Below are positions 9,787 to 22,431 of a DNA stretch of 64,000 nucleotides, piece after piece (position 1 is the stretch's first letter; the number at the start of each line of letters is the position of its first letter). The notes below the pieces were generated by a model. That model was given only the letters and a program-made list of their open reading frames with translations, made no database searches and was not told the DNA's origin. The DNA lies in the NCBI RefSeq assembly GCF_009727055.1, contig NC_052350.1:22077364-22141363 (forward strand), in the 5' to 3' direction. This DNA comes from Benincasa hispida. Its lineage: Eukaryota > Streptophyta > Magnoliopsida > Cucurbitales > Cucurbitaceae. Both the position numbers and the translations under genes were made by a program.

Positions 9787-12559
9787 CTACTATCATTAAT
9801 TTAAGGTTTTAATGATAGTGCAACTTCCAAAATTTTAATCTCATAATTATAATAATAATAGTAATAAAAGAACGAATGAGTCATCAACACTGCAATTCGG
9901 TATGTTTGTGGGATTTGTTGGATTAGGTTGAGCCCTTTTTAGACAAAATTTGGTTGTGAATTTCTTCAACCCAAATAATGTTTATTAAATAATGAACTCA
10001 ACTCAAACATGGAACATTTGGGTTTAGTTGATTCGGATTAGTCGTGTTACTTATTTTAATTTTTTTTCAAAAAGTAAGTATCTTTTTCGTGCTCCAAAAA
10101 ATAAGATAATATTAATATGTAAAAATTTTATTTAATTATTTTCATATATTTATTAAGATTAAGAATTCAATTTCGATTTATATTTTAAAGGTTTTCTTTC
10201 TCAAGTTGATTATTTTTAAGAGTGACTAGAGTGTAGATGATAAAAAAATCATGAAATTAAATAAAATAAAAATTAATATATGCATATATGATTGTATCAT
10301 GAGTAACCGACATGCTTTTTAAAATTAAGAATTAGCTTAGATTGAATTTGATTATTTTAAGTGAACCTATAAACCAAAGCAATTCGTAAAATTTTCTTTT
10401 ATTTGATGACAACCCAACACGGACGTACATGTTTTTTTCTCGTAAATCAGATGTTCGGCTTTTGTCCTTCGGCCAGAGTATGACATAATTTTGAGTTATT
10501 TTAAGTTCCATAATCTAAAAAAAAAGTTTAAGTTACAAGATCGGCTAGAATCAGGGATGCACCAAAAACAATAAGAAAATAAAAAAAACCTTACCAAATT
10601 AAAACAATGAAGTAGTTTTTGGATTTTTTTTTTTTTTAAAAAAAAAACAAAGTATTGGACAGCATAATTTTTTTTTTTTTAATTTTAAAATCGAATATTT
10701 TTAGTTCGATTCGATTTCCGTGGTAAAAAAAACCATCGACAACCGACCCATACTGAAGTCTATGTATATACTTTTATTATTATGTTGTATGATTATTGTA
10801 ATTGTTTTGTTGGGTAGAAAAAGATCTAAAAGAAAAAAAAATCAATTTCAGTATATGAAAAAGAAATAAGTCAAATTTTAATATGAAAAACGAGATTGGC
10901 ATGATTGAAACAAAAGCCGAAGAAAGATAGAAAAGAAAGAGAAAAAGATATTACATGTATTAGTTTACTATTAATTGAGAAATTAATTCTCTATTAAAGT
11001 GGTTTTACTAGTGTTAGTATCGATGAATAATAATTTAGACTCTTCATTAATTTTTTACCACCGAAAGTGTAATAGAAGAAAACGATCAATTGAGTAAAAA
11101 CTAAAAACCAAACCGAAAACAAACCTGTGGAAGAAAATAGAACCATTGGATTTGGATGTTTACTGCATTTCTTATCATATGTATTGAATTTGTAGAGAAA
11201 AAATTATAGGACAAGAGTCTAAGCAATTAGAATATTAGGGAAAAAAAACCAATAATTCTCCAAAAACTCTTAAGGCTGTATAAATAAAAATTAAGTACTT
11301 TGTTTTATTTTATTTCATTTGAAAAATCCCTTTCTTGAAAATCCTAGCCTGGTGCAGAATTTTTCTTTTGTTCTACAAAATTGTAGAAACATAACAAAAA
11401 GATGAAGAACCATCAATATTAATGAAACAATTGTTAAATATTCATTTCAACATTTAGCTCGAATGCCTAGTTAATCCATTGCATTAAAAAAAAAAAGTCT
11501 TACACTTAATGAAAGTTATGCATTGATTTGATATAAATTAATTTACTTATGAAATTAAGTTTTTTAATTGTTACAATCATTAGTTCCGTAATTATATTTA
11601 ATAACAATGAAAGAATGAATGGTTCATACACACTTTTATGGGTTTTGTTATTTTTTATATTTAAATTCATTTAATTTATAAAATAGGAAAGTTATGTAGC
11701 CTATAAATTCCTCATTCATATTTCATCCTAAATTTTGGTCCATCCATACGTAAATCCACATAATAAAATAATCAAGAAGCAGCGAAAAATGGAGAGATCT
11801 TTCTAGAAAGATATTTAGGGTGAAATCCAAGTCCAACATCGTCCATGTCATATCACACATAATTATTATCGAAGATTCAAATTATCGATATCGATAGAAA
11901 TATCAAGATCTTGATTTTATAGAAATATCGATGGAAATAAACTTTGATTGTGGCTTCATTTCTGTAAAGTAAAATAATATTTAGATGTATATTATAAAAT
12001 ATATATGTAAGTGTCGATACAAGAGAAGAAATTTAAAAAAGAAATGAAAAATAATTACAAAATTATATCAAATATTGGTAATTAATTAAAAAAGTTTAAA
12101 AACAGTAAATATTTACATACATTATATATAAGAGGGATACAAAAAGCATAACATTAAACATAATACAAAAATGAGAGGAATATTAGAGAATTCACATCAA
12201 TTCAATGGAAAAAAATTTGAATGAAGTTTGAGGTGAAATGATGTGAAAATTGAATAGAAAAGATTTGAATGAAGTTAAAAATAAATATATGTTATTTTTC
12301 TCATTGTTGATTTCTTGTAAATGAAAGCTTAGGACAGTAAAAGAAATAAAAACTTACATCAATTCAATTTTGAGGTGACATGAAAAAAAAAATTGAATGA
12401 AGTTAAAAATAAATGTGTGGTGTCTTGAAATTTTTTATGTGTGGTTTGATTTGAAGGAATAGAGGGTGGGAATGGACATGAATATATAAAATCCTTGCGT
12501 GGTTGGAGAATTTGAGATATTTACCTGGAAATTTTTTTCAGCATCATTTTTTATTCCCA

Positions 12560-12930
12560 CTATAATATGTAGGTTTTTAATAGACCTCCACTTTGGTTTC
12601 TTTGTTTTTTCTTTTTTTTTTCCTCAGTTTTTTATTCCTTTTTCCATCTGTTTTTCTCCTTTTTTTTTATTCATTATTTTCTCTTCTTTTTATATTTATT
12701 ATTTCAACTTTATGTTATTTCAACTTTTTCTAATCACTTTTTCTGTTTTATGGGATATTTTTACAAATTTTTCTTTTCTATTTTTTCTTTAATATATTTA
12801 TTTTATTTATTTTTTCATTTTTCATTCTATTTATTATTCATCTTTTTCTATTTTTATTTCTATTTTTATTTTATTATTTTATTTCCTTTCATTCCTATCA
12901 TTTTATTCCCATCTTTTCTATTCTATAAAT
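12560..12930 (+). repeat. Pyrimidine-rich low-complexity block
   Basis: About 370 bp is almost entirely T and C with few purines on the plus strand, so long hydrophobic open frames appear (12499-12792, 12750-12932). Their composition (Phe, Ile, Leu, Ser) reflects the base bias; no protein family is recognised. Confidence 0.7.
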
Positions 12931-13590
12931 GAAAATTAAATTAAATTATTTTGTTTAAAATTATTATGATATAAATTAATTATTGAAAGGTAAATTTGGT
13001 TTACTTTAATACTTTATAATTGCTCATTATTCTAATAACTTTAATTATAAATTATTCATTTTACAAATACTTGTAATTAATAATTTTATTATTATTATTA
13101 TTTGATTGTTAAATAATTATTTTTCTCAAAATTTTGAATTGAATTTATTGTTTATCAATTAATCTATGAAATTTTATATAATTGTCATAATTAATTTTAT
13201 AAATTAAATACAAAGATAATTTGTTCTCATAAAATTTTATTTCTATGCACAACCAAACACAGCCATCCTTGATTCTAATCAATCTTATTCCCAGGTTTAT
13301 AATTCATAGTCAACCTTAATTCCTAGGCATCTAGAAAATCTTAAACCAAACGACCTCTTATAGTAAAAGAGAAATTTTTTTATTGAGCTAGCATAACCAA
13401 TAGCTTAAAAAAACTTCAAAATTTCAATGGACATATCAAAATTTTGATGAATTAGGGGAAAATTAAAATTCTCTCTTAACGGAATTTTGAGCCTTTCGAG
13501 ATTTCGACCGAAATTTTTCACTATGATTATACCACGTGAATTTAAGGAATTAAAAAAAAAAAAAAGATAACCAGTATATTTTGAAGGTAA

Positions 13591-13670
13591 TACATACATA
13601 TACATACATACATACATACATACATACATACATACTACATACATACATACATACATACATACATACATAA

Positions 13671-13743
<73 letters not shown>

Positions 13744-13745
13744 CA

Positions 13746-13781
<36 letters not shown>

Positions 13782-13784
13782 TAT
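13591..13784 (+). repeat. CATA/TA microsatellite split by a Gypsy insertion
   Basis: Runs of CATA repeats flank a pure TA run (about 13670-13720). The repeat stops at the first base of the Tekay LTR and continues on the other side as TACATATATATAT (22305-22323). So the retrotransposon sits inside the microsatellite. The flanking pentamers TATAT and TACAT differ by one base and are probably the target duplication. Confidence 0.9.
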
Positions 13785-15417
13785 TGTAACACCCCACATT
13801 TTTTTTATTAATGTAATTTCAATAATTTTTATTATTTGTGGGCATTTTTTGGAATTTTGGACTTGAAATGTAATTGCGGAAAATTAATGGATTTGATATT
13901 GAAATTATTTAATTTGAAAATTAATGGCAGGAATTAATTTCATTTTTTTGGGAAAAATGAAGTTAATAAAATAAAGTGGAATAAGGAAAAGAATAAAATA
14001 AAGTTTATTTTATTTCCCTTTTAGTTATTATTATTATAGAAAAACAAATTTTCCCTTCTTCTTCTCCCTTACGTGCCCCCCCCCCCCTCAAAATTTCCGT
14101 TCCCGCCACCTTCAGCTAATCGCCCAGTCGTCCGTTCTCCTCAGCCGCTTGTCCAGACCGTCGCCGCTCGAGCCCAGTAGCAGGTCTCCACCACTGCTCG
14201 CCGTCGATCTCAACCAACCGCTTGCCCCTCCGCGTGCCGATCTCGCCCAGCAGGTCAAAGTAGTGTCCGCGCCGCTGTCGCCCATTGGGGATTTAAAATC
14301 GGTTAGGAGGAGATTTTAGAGTCGAAATCTTGGGAGTGGTTGTTGATCAAATTATTGTATTCGTATGTTAGGGTCGTTACTTCAAACCGCTGTTATCGTC
14401 TGGTTGTCTGATTTTATCTGGTGATTTTCAATTAAGGTAAGTAATCTTACTACTGGAACTGCTCACGGGCCAGACATTAGATATATACTAGCATGATAGA
14501 TGAATATTAGAACAAAATGATAGCATGATAAACGGAGAGTATAGTATAACCGATATATGTTCTTGTATGAGAATCTGAAAGATTTATTTGTGCACGTAGA
14601 TACTTGCATGCTAGTAAGAGGTGATACTCGATTTACTGAGATTGTATTTGATATGAGGATATTGAGGCATATATGCATGTTGTATAGCCATGATATTGAG
14701 GTGTATATGTATGTTATAAAACCATATTGTGATAATTGTGATGTTGAGACTGTGATAGTGTCTTTACTGATTAGTTAGATGCCCACTAGATGTTGTGTTT
14801 CCTTCGGGATTCACTAGATGTTGTGTTTCCTTCGGGATTCGCCAGGGGTTGTGTTTTCTTCGGGATTCACCAGAGGTAGTGGGCATATTTAACTACAGTA
14901 GGATAGAAATCAGTCTTTCATGTATGTATGTGTCCTATGAGGACTAGAGCAGTTTTTATGTTCCACCAGAGGTAGGCATCTAGAGGACATAAATGCCTAG
15001 CCTGACCCCAGTAGTGGGATTACTTACTGAGTATTTTATACTCATCCTTTTTCATGTTGTTGTTTCAGGTAAAGGTAGAGACACACCGGCAATTGACAAG
15101 CGGAATTCGTGATCGAGCCACTAGGACCAGTTTTATGCTTCTGCTCATGATATTGAGATTTCTTTCCATGTTTTTTTTCAACTTTCAGTTTTACTATTTG
15201 AAACTTACTATTAAGAATTGTTTTCAAACATATTATTATCATTTATGATTTATGGGTACCCTATTATTTGTTTTAATATTAGAATTTAATGAAGGACTTT
15301 TGAACTTACTTTATTTATTTAGTATTTATTTCACCATAAAGGGTGTCGTTTTAAATTCCATGCATGCATGTATTTAGTAACGGTCTAACTTAAGTCCTAG
15401 GGGGTCGGGTCGTTACA
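13785..15417 (+). repeat. 5' LTR of the Tekay-type element
   Basis: 1633 bp, TG at 13785-13786 and CA at 15416-15417. Compared with the 3' LTR it lacks roughly 290 bp around 14275-14285 and about 85 bp near 14355. It also has only three copies of the 28 bp unit with TGTTTCCTTCGGGATTCAC (about 14790-14880), against nine in the other LTR. Confidence 0.9.
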
Positions 15418-15634
15418 GTTGGTATCAGAGCCCATGTTTTGGGTTTTGTAGATTGACTTACTATGTAAGTCTAGGTAGTCCCTATGGCCCAGTAACAGAT
15501 TCCTCATCATCGCCAAGTATGTCATACTAAAGAAAGTTTTCAGTGCATATATGAGATAGTGATGTAATGTTTTAATATCATGATTTCTGAGAAATCCAGA
15601 GGTAGATAGCTAATTTATGAGTTCATGACAGGAC

Positions 15635-16690
15635 ATGACACCTAAAACTAGAGCAAGAAAGACTGTTAGAGGAGGGGTGCAGGAAAAGGGAGCTGAGAGT
15701 AGCCAAACTGTCCCAACAGTTCCAAATCCACCTATGACCCAAGTCAATAAGAAGGCAATAGAAGCCAGAATTAGTGAAGTTGTTGCATCCTCCCTAATGG
15801 AAAAACTGCAGGAGTTGATCCATAACATGATGGCAGGATAGACTGCCCAGAACCAGGCTCAGGAGGAACCAGTGCCACTTGAGCAGTTATAGTAGACCCG
15901 ATCGTAGGATAGAGACATGTAGGGCCTATCTCTTGAGGCTAAACATATGAAGGATTTCAGGAAGTTTGACCCTCGCTTCTTTAATGGATCGTTAGGGGAC
16001 CCTACCAAAGCAGAGATGTGGTTGTCATCTGGTGGCATTCAGTAGAGAAAATGATTGATACTGGTGGCAAACGTGCAACCTGGGAGCGGTTCAAAGAGCG
16101 TTTCTATGAGAAGTATTTTTCGGCCAACACTCTGTACAACAAGCAGGTAGAATTCTTGAACTTGAAACAGGGAGTTATGTCGGTGGAGGAGTATGAGCAA
16201 GAATTTGATAAGCTATCCATTTTGCTCCTGAATTAGTAGCCACCGAGGCAAGGAGTATAAAGAGATTCATTCAAGGTTTGAGGAGCAGACTGCGACGTTT
16301 GGTACATGCCTTGGACCTCAAGACGTATGTCGCAGGGTCGCCATGAGGATTGATGCCGACTCCTAGGCGGGAGAGGAGTACAGGAGGTCGCTCAGGGTTG
16401 GGACCTCTGCAGGTCAGAAAAAGGAAGGCTGAGCCTAGGGCTCTTAAGCATCAGTAAAGGAACCAGAACAAAGTGAATGCTTCACGTGTGTGGGGACAGT
16501 AGGGCTCCTAAGTTGTGATTATCAAAGAGGATAGGCCAATATGTATTACTTGTGGTAGGCGACATTAGGGACATTGTCTAACCGACTCTAGGGTCTGTTT
16601 TCGATGTGGCCAGAAGGGGCATGTGTCAGAGAAATGCCCAAGGAGGAACGTGCCTGAACTTAAGGGCCAACCCATAAGCTCGTTTTAGGG
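15635..16690 (+). pseudogene. gag with CCHC zinc knuckle (Tekay-type element)
   Basis: The start at 15635 (MTPKTRARKTVRGG) is the usual Tekay gag beginning. After stops, the capsid core is recognised at 16018-16236 by WERFKERFYEKYFSAN and SVEEYEQEFDKLS. A CCHC zinc knuckle, CFRCGQKGHVSEKC, lies at about 16598-16639. Several in-frame stops (first TAG at 15839-15841) and a frame change make this a dead copy. The protein would have packaged element RNA in cytoplasmic particles. Confidence 0.83.
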
Positions 16691-16721
16691 AGGCTCGAGT
16701 CGTCAGTAGTAGCAGGGTAGG

Positions 16722-17213
16722 GTGTTTTCTACCACTCGGTGTGAGGCCGACGAAGTCGGCCATGGTGGTGACGAAGGTGATGCTTCCATCTTTGGGGTAC
16801 ATGCTTTAGTTTTATTTGACTCTGTCTCTTCGCACTCGTTTATATTTTTTGTATTTGTAAGGTATGCCATGTTAGAGTCAGAACCTTTGCCCTTTACACT
16901 GTCTATTTCTACTCCATCAGGAGAGATCATGTTAGCTACAAAAAAGATAAAAGCATTTCAGGTAGAGATAGCAAATCACGCATTAGATGTGACTTTGATA
17001 ATTTTAGATATGCATGATTTTGATATGATATTGGGCATGGATTGGTTAGCTGCTAATCATGCTAGCATAGATTGCTCCCGTAAGGAGGTCATCTTTAACC
17101 CTCCAATAGGAGCTAGTTTTAAGTTTAAAGAGGTTGAAACCGTGGTCCTACCCAAGGAGCCTAGGGCTTTATGGCCAGTATGGTTGACACTAGAGAGGCT
17201 GAAGTCACCTTGA
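16722..17213 (+). pseudogene. Aspartic protease (Tekay-type element)
   Basis: A 163-codon ORF. The active-site loop reads LFDSVSSHSFI, where the family has Asp-Ser-Gly; the conserved Gly is replaced by Val. Downstream IILDMHDFDMILGMDWLA is the second conserved block of plant Gypsy proteases. The ORF shifts frame near its end (17171-17213 overlap with the RT ORF). Val in the catalytic triad loop would be expected to abolish activity. Confidence 0.85.
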
Positions 17214-18246
17214 CTTCAAAGCCCGTAGTGAGAGATTTTCCAGACGTTTTTCCAGAGGATCTTCTCGGATTGCCCCCACAGCGGGAGATAGATTTTGCTA
17301 TTGAGTTGGAGCCAGACACAACCTCTATTTCGAAGACTCCATACAAGATGGCACCAGAAGAGTTGAGGGAACTGAAGGTCCAATTGCAGGAGTTGTTGGA
17401 CAAGGGTTTCATACGCCCTAGTGTGTCACCATGGGGTGCACCTGTTTTGTTTGTGAAAAGAAGGATGGATCGTTATGACTGTGCATTGATTACAGAGAGT
17501 TGAACAAGGTGACCGTCAAGAACAAGTATCCCCTTCCCAGGATTGATGACTTGTTCGACCAGTTGTAGGGAGCTATGGTATTCTCAAAGATTGATTTCCG
17601 GTTAGGATACCATCAGTTGAGAATAAAGGACAGTGACATAACCAAGACAGCTTTTCATTCAAGGTATGAGCATTATGAGTTCATAGTGATGTCGTTCGGT
17701 CTAACGAATGCTCCAGTAGTGTTCATGGATTTGATGAATATGGTGTTCAAGGAATTCCTCGACACCTTTGTGATTTTTTTTATTGACGACATCTTGGTTT
17801 ATTCCAAGACAGAGGCCGAACTTGAAGAGCATTTACGGAAAGTTTTGGAGACGTTAAGGGCCAATAAGTTGTATGCTAATTTTTCTAAATGTGAGTTTTG
17901 GTTTAGGCATGTGTTCTTTCTAGGGTATGTAGTATCGAAGGAAGGTGTCTCTGTGGATCCTGCAAAGATTGAGGCAGTTACGAGTTGGGCTCGTCCAACC
18001 ATAGTCAGTGAGGTGCACAGTTTCTTGGGATTAGCAGGCTGCTATAGACTATTTGTAAAGAACTTCTCTCGTATAGCTGCCCCATTGACTTATTTGACCC
18101 GAAAAGGAGCAACTTTTTTTTGGAATGAGACATGTGAAAACAGTTTCCAAGATCTCAAGCAGAGGTTGGTTTCAGCTGTAGTTCTTATAGTACTAGATGG
18201 ATCAGGTTACAGCGACGCGTCCAAGAAGGGTAGGGATGCATACTGA
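17171..18246 (+). pseudogene. Reverse transcriptase (Tekay-type element)
   Basis: Two open pieces (17171-17503 and 17575-18246) hold the RT. Visible are [31 protein letters not shown], then after a frameshift [16 protein letters not shown], the catalytic pair as [10 protein letters not shown], and [15 protein letters not shown] with the thumb region [10 protein letters not shown]. The gap between them keeps the DYREL region but with a frame break and a stop. It continues into RNase H without a stable frame. Confidence 0.88.
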
Positions 18247-18620
18247 TGCAGCAGGGCAGAGTAGTTGCTTACGCTTCACGTCAGTTAAAGATGCACGAAC
18301 AAAATTATCCCACACACGACTTGGAATTAGCAGCAGTGGTTTTCGCTCTTAAGATCTAGAGGCACTACTTATATGGAGAGAAGATACAGATCTTCACCGA
18401 TCACAAAAGTTTAAAGTACTTTTTCACTCAGAAGGAGTTAAACTGAGGTAAAGAAGGTGGTTAAAGCTGGTGAAGGATTATGACTGCGAAATTTTGTACC
18501 ACTCGGGAAAGACAAATGTAGTAGCAGATGCCCTAAGCAGAAAGGTGGCTCATTCAACAGCCCTCATTACTAGACAGACTCATTTGTGTAAGGAGCTAGA
18601 GTGGGTATAAATTGCAGTGG
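18200..18620 (+). pseudogene. RNase H remnant (Tekay-type element)
   Basis: Short conceptual pieces in shifting frames match the RNase H/spacer region: SDAS at about 18210, [20 protein letters not shown] at about 18295-18354, the DHKSLKYFFTQKEL region at about 18400-18440, and the segment around DALSRK at 18530-18545. Stops occur within each piece. It would have degraded the RNA strand during reverse transcription. Confidence 0.7.
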
Positions 18621-18829
18621 CAGTGGGGAAGGTCACGACATAGTTAGCACAGTTATTAGCACGACCGAGTCTAAGGCAGGGAATTATTAATTCATAGCAT
18701 TATAACCCTTATCTAGAGAAGAGAGTTCGTAGGGTGGAGTCAGGCCAGGTTGGCGAATTCTCGGTATCAGCGGGATGTGGTCTCCTCTATTAGGGACGTT
18801 TGTGCGTGCCAGCAAATAATGATCTTAAG

Positions 18830-20140
18830 AATGAGTTGTTGTCAGAGGCTCACAGTTCCTTATTTTTTATTCATTTTGGCAGCACTAAGATGTATCAGGA
18901 CTTGAAACATTATTATTGGTGAAATGATATGAAAAGAGAGATTGTGGAGTTCGTTAGTAAGTGCTTGGTGTGCCAGGAGGTGAAAGCCCTGAGGTAGAAG
19001 CCAGCAGGCTTGTTACAGCCATTGAGTGTGCCAGAATGGAAGTGGGAGCTTGTGTCTATGGACTTCATCATTGGGTTGCCACGGACAGTCAAAGGTTTCA
19101 CGGTAATTTGGGTTATGGTAGATAGACTTACAAAATTAGCACATTTAATACTTGGAAAGTCCACCTTTTCAGTAAATAAGTGGGCACAGTTATACATGAA
19201 AGAGGTGGTGAGATTGCATGGAGTGCCTGTGTCCATCGTGTCAGACAGAGACCCTCGTTTCACGTCTAACTTCTGGAAGAGTCTTTAGGTAGCTTTGAGG
19301 ACCTAGTTGGATTTTAGTATAGCTTTTCACCCACAGACTGATGGGCAGACAAAGCGATTGAATCAGATATTGGAAGACATGTTGTGTGACTATGCCATAG
19401 AGTTTTCAGGAAGCTGGGATGCTCACTTACATTTGATGAAGTTTGCTTATAATAATAGCTACCAGTCCACTATTGGGATGTCACCATTTGAGGCCCTTTA
19501 TGGGAAGAGTTGCAGGTCTCCTGTGTGTTGGGATGAGGTAGAAGAGAGGAAATTGCTAGGACCTGAACTAGTGCAGACCACGAATGAGGCAATACAGAAG
19601 ATCATGGCTCGTATGCAAACAACTCAGAGCAGACAGAAGAGCTATGCCGATGTGAGATGTAAGGACTTAGAATTCGAGACTGGTGTTAAAGTGTTTTTAA
19701 AAGTGGCACCCATGAAAGGTATTATGAGGTTTGGCAGGAAAGAGAAGCTGAGTCCAAGATTCATTGGACCTTTCGAGGTCTTGGAACGAGTTGGCCCCGT
19801 AGCTTACCATTTGGCATTGCCCCCAGCACTGTCTTCAGTTCATAATGTCTTCCATGTTTCGATGCTGAGGAAGTATGTGACAGACCCGTCCCATGTAGTT
19901 GACTTCGAGCCCTTGCAGTTGAATGACAACATGAGCTACGAGGAGAAACCTGCAGAGATCTTCGCCAGAGAGGTAAAAACATTGCGCCGCAGGAAAATTG
20001 CATTTGTGAAAGTCCTTTGGCAGAATCACCAGTTCAAGGAGGCTACCTGGGAGCGAGAGGATGAGATGAAAGCCCCGTGTCCAGAGCTTTTAGGAATGAA
20101 TTTTCGAAAACGAAAGTTCTTTGAGGAGGGAAGAATGTAA
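18830..20140 (+). pseudogene. Integrase and chromodomain-like tail (Tekay-type element)
   Basis: The zinc-binding domain is recognised near 18880-18985 with CLVCQEVKA. The catalytic core follows (19010-19288) with SMDFIIGLP (first Asp) and [14 protein letters not shown] (second Asp). The last ORF, 19307-20140, has FHPQTDGQTKRLNQ and continues through SFEALYGK-like and LSPRFIGPFEVLERVGPVAY blocks to VLWQNHQFKEATWERED, the chromodomain-like end of Tekay elements. A TAG at 19286-19288 and the frame change before 19307 split the core. Integrase would insert the cDNA into the genome; the tail is thought to guide it to chromatin. Confidence 0.88.
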
Positions 20141-22304
20141 CACCCCACACTTTTTTTTTTATTAATGTAATATCAATAATTTTTATTATTTGAAAGCATT
20201 TTTGGAATTTTGGACTTCAAGTATAATTGCGGGAAATTAATAGATTTGACATTGAAATTATTCAATTTAAAAATTAATGACAGGAATTAATTTCATTTTT
20301 TTTGGGAAAGAAAGAAAGTTAATAAAATAAAGTGGAATAAGGAAAAGAATAAAATAAAGTTTATTTTATTTCCTTTTTAGTTTTATTATTATTTTTATAA
20401 AAACAAAATTTCCCTTCTTTTTCTCCCTCACGCGTCCACCTCCCCCCTTTGAAATTTCCATTCCCGCCGCCTTCAGCCCATCGCCCAGCTGCCCGTTTTC
20501 CGCGTCTATCTCCTAACAGCTCGAGCCGCCACCACGAGATCTAGCCACAACGTACCTGTTCGACGAAGTCGGCTCCGTCAGGGCCGTTGCCGCCACCGCC
20601 CTTTTCATTGCTTATTGTTGCGCTGCCTAGCCCCTATTGTGTGGGTCTTCGTCGGACTCTTGGATTTAGGTAAGATATTTTTTCTATTGGGTCAGGTTTC
20701 TTGAAGGATTTCTTTGGATGCCCATTAAGTTGGAATGAAAGTTAAATTAGTCGCATTATTTTGATTTTAGATTTGAGCTTAGGAAATTACAGAAGCAGCT
20801 GTCCAGCGGATCCGAGATTGTTCAACAAGAGTTTTAGTAAGAGTTGTGGTCGTTGTTGTTGGTTTGTGGGCACGCTTTGATTACTGAATTAAATGTTGAC
20901 TTAACCAAGGTATCTTTAAGGTTCCAAGTCGTCGTCCATTGGGATTTAAAATCGGTTAGGAGGAGATTTTGGAGTCAAAATCTTGGGAGTGATTGTTGAT
21001 CAAGTTTCTTTTGGTAAGCTTTTGGGTATTTTGGATTTGGGTCTGAAGTTTCGCAGTTATTGTTGGACTAAAATTTAATGGTTATATTCGTATGTTAGGG
21101 TCGTTACTTCAAACTGCTATCATTGTTTGGTTGTCTAATTTTATCTGAGGATTTTTATTAAGGTAAGTAATCTTACTACTGGAAATGCCCATGGGCTAGA
21201 CACTAGATATATGCTAGCATGATAGATGAATATTAGGAAAAAATGATAGCATGATAAATGGATAGTATAGAGACCAATATATGTTCTTGTATGAGAATCT
21301 AAAAGATTTATTTGTTCACGTAGATACTTGCAAACTAGTAAGAGGTGATACTTTATTCATTGAGGTTGTATTTGATATGAGGATATTGAGGTATATATGC
21401 ATGTTGTATAGCCATAATGTTGAGGTGTATATGTATGTTATAAAACCATATTGTGATAAATGTGATGTTGAGACTGTGATAATGTCTTTACTGATTAGTT
21501 AGATGCCCACTAAATATTGTGTTTCCTTCAGGATTCACTAGATATTGTGTTTCCTTCGAGATTCACTAGATATTGTGTTTCCTTCAGGATTCACCAGATT
21601 GTGTTTCCTTCGGGATTCACCAGATATTTTGTTTCCTTCGGGATTCACTAGATATTGTGTTTCCTTCGAGATTCACCAAATTGTGTTTCCTTCGGGATTC
21701 ACCAGATATTGTGTTTCCTTTAGGATTCACCAGGGGTTATGTTTCCTTCGGGATTCACCAGAGGTAGTAGGCATACCTAACTACAGTAGGATAGAAATCA
21801 TTCTTTCATATATGTATGTGTCCCATGAGGACTAGAGCAGTTTTTATGTTCCACCAAAGGTAGGCATCTAGAGAACATAGATGCTTAGCCCGACCCTAGT
21901 AGTGGGGTTACTTACTGAGTATTTTATACTCATCCCCTCTCATGTTGTTGTTTCAGGTAAAGGTAGAGACACACCGATGATTGACAAGCGGAATTCGTGA
22001 TCGAGACACTGGGACCAGTTTTATGCTTCCGCTCATGATATTTAGATTTCTTTCCATGTTTTTTTCAACTTTCAGTTTTGCTATTGAAACTTAATAAGAA
22101 AAATTGTTTTCAAACTTATTATTATCATTTATGATTTATGGGTACCCTATTATTTATTTTAATATTTGAATTTAATGAAGGACTTTTGAACTTACCTTAT
22201 TTATTTAGCATTTATTTCACCATAAAAGGGTGTCGTTTTAAGTTTCATGCATGCATGTATTTAGTAACGGCCTAACTTAAGTCCTAGGGGGTCGGGTCGT
22301 TACA
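20136..22304 (+). repeat. 3' LTR of the Tekay-type element
   Basis: 2169 bp, TG at 20136-20137, CA at 22303-22304. It contains nine copies of a 26-28 bp unit with TGTTTCCTTCGGGATTCAC at 21515-21770, so small open frames with repeated CFLRDSP run across it. It holds sequence at about 20600-20935 and 21010-21090 that the left LTR has lost. The chromodomain ORF ends four bases inside the LTR. Confidence 0.9.
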
Positions 22305-22323
22305 TACATATATATATATATAT

Positions 22324-22431
22324 GGGAAATTGTCCAAAATAACTCTTTGAAGTTTTCACATTTCAAAGCTAGCACCTCTTTCTAAATCTCGTTCAATAGG
22401 TTTTTTCAGGCCATTTTGGTTGAGATTGTGC
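22324..22431 (+). repeat. Left terminal inverted repeat of the MULE
   Basis: Pairs with 34484-34594 on the opposite strand with about 75-80 percent identity by eye, including a short A/T-rich length difference in the middle. It starts only 20 bp right of the Tekay LTR, across the microsatellite remnant. Confidence 0.75.

Larger units (their letters stand above)
9174..13590. other. AT-rich intergenic DNA with repeat debris
   Basis: No gene is supported. At about 9190-9250 there is a short LTR/TRIM-like sequence (GTTGAGGATCTCACATTG). A SINE-like tRNA head lies at 9724-9786. At 9905-10040 and 10680-10750 there are degenerate repeats of the AACCCAAAT / TTCGATTCGATTT kind. A strongly pyrimidine-rich block lies at 12560-12930. 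A possible old MITE spans about 12430-13370, judging by ACCAAACGACCTC near its right end. Its left end is not convincing. Confidence 0.5.
13785..22304 (+). mobile_element. Tekay/Del-type (chromovirus) Gypsy LTR retrotransposon, degenerate
   Basis: LTRs begin TGTAACACCCCACA and end GGTCGGGTCGTTACA. The internal part starts with a methionine tRNA primer site (TGGTATCAGAGCCC, 15420-15433) and carries gag, CCHC zinc knuckle, protease, RT, RNase H, integrase and a chromodomain-like tail, in Gypsy order on the plus strand. Stops and frameshifts break it into pieces. LTR lengths differ (1633 against 2169 bp). Confidence 0.92.

Noticed and set aside
13405..13797. Minus-strand ORF rich in Met-Tyr-Val-Cys
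   Set aside because: It is a translation of the CATA/TA microsatellite.
21545..21835. ORF with repeated CFLRDSP
   Set aside because: Translation of the 28 bp repeat inside the Tekay 3' LTR.
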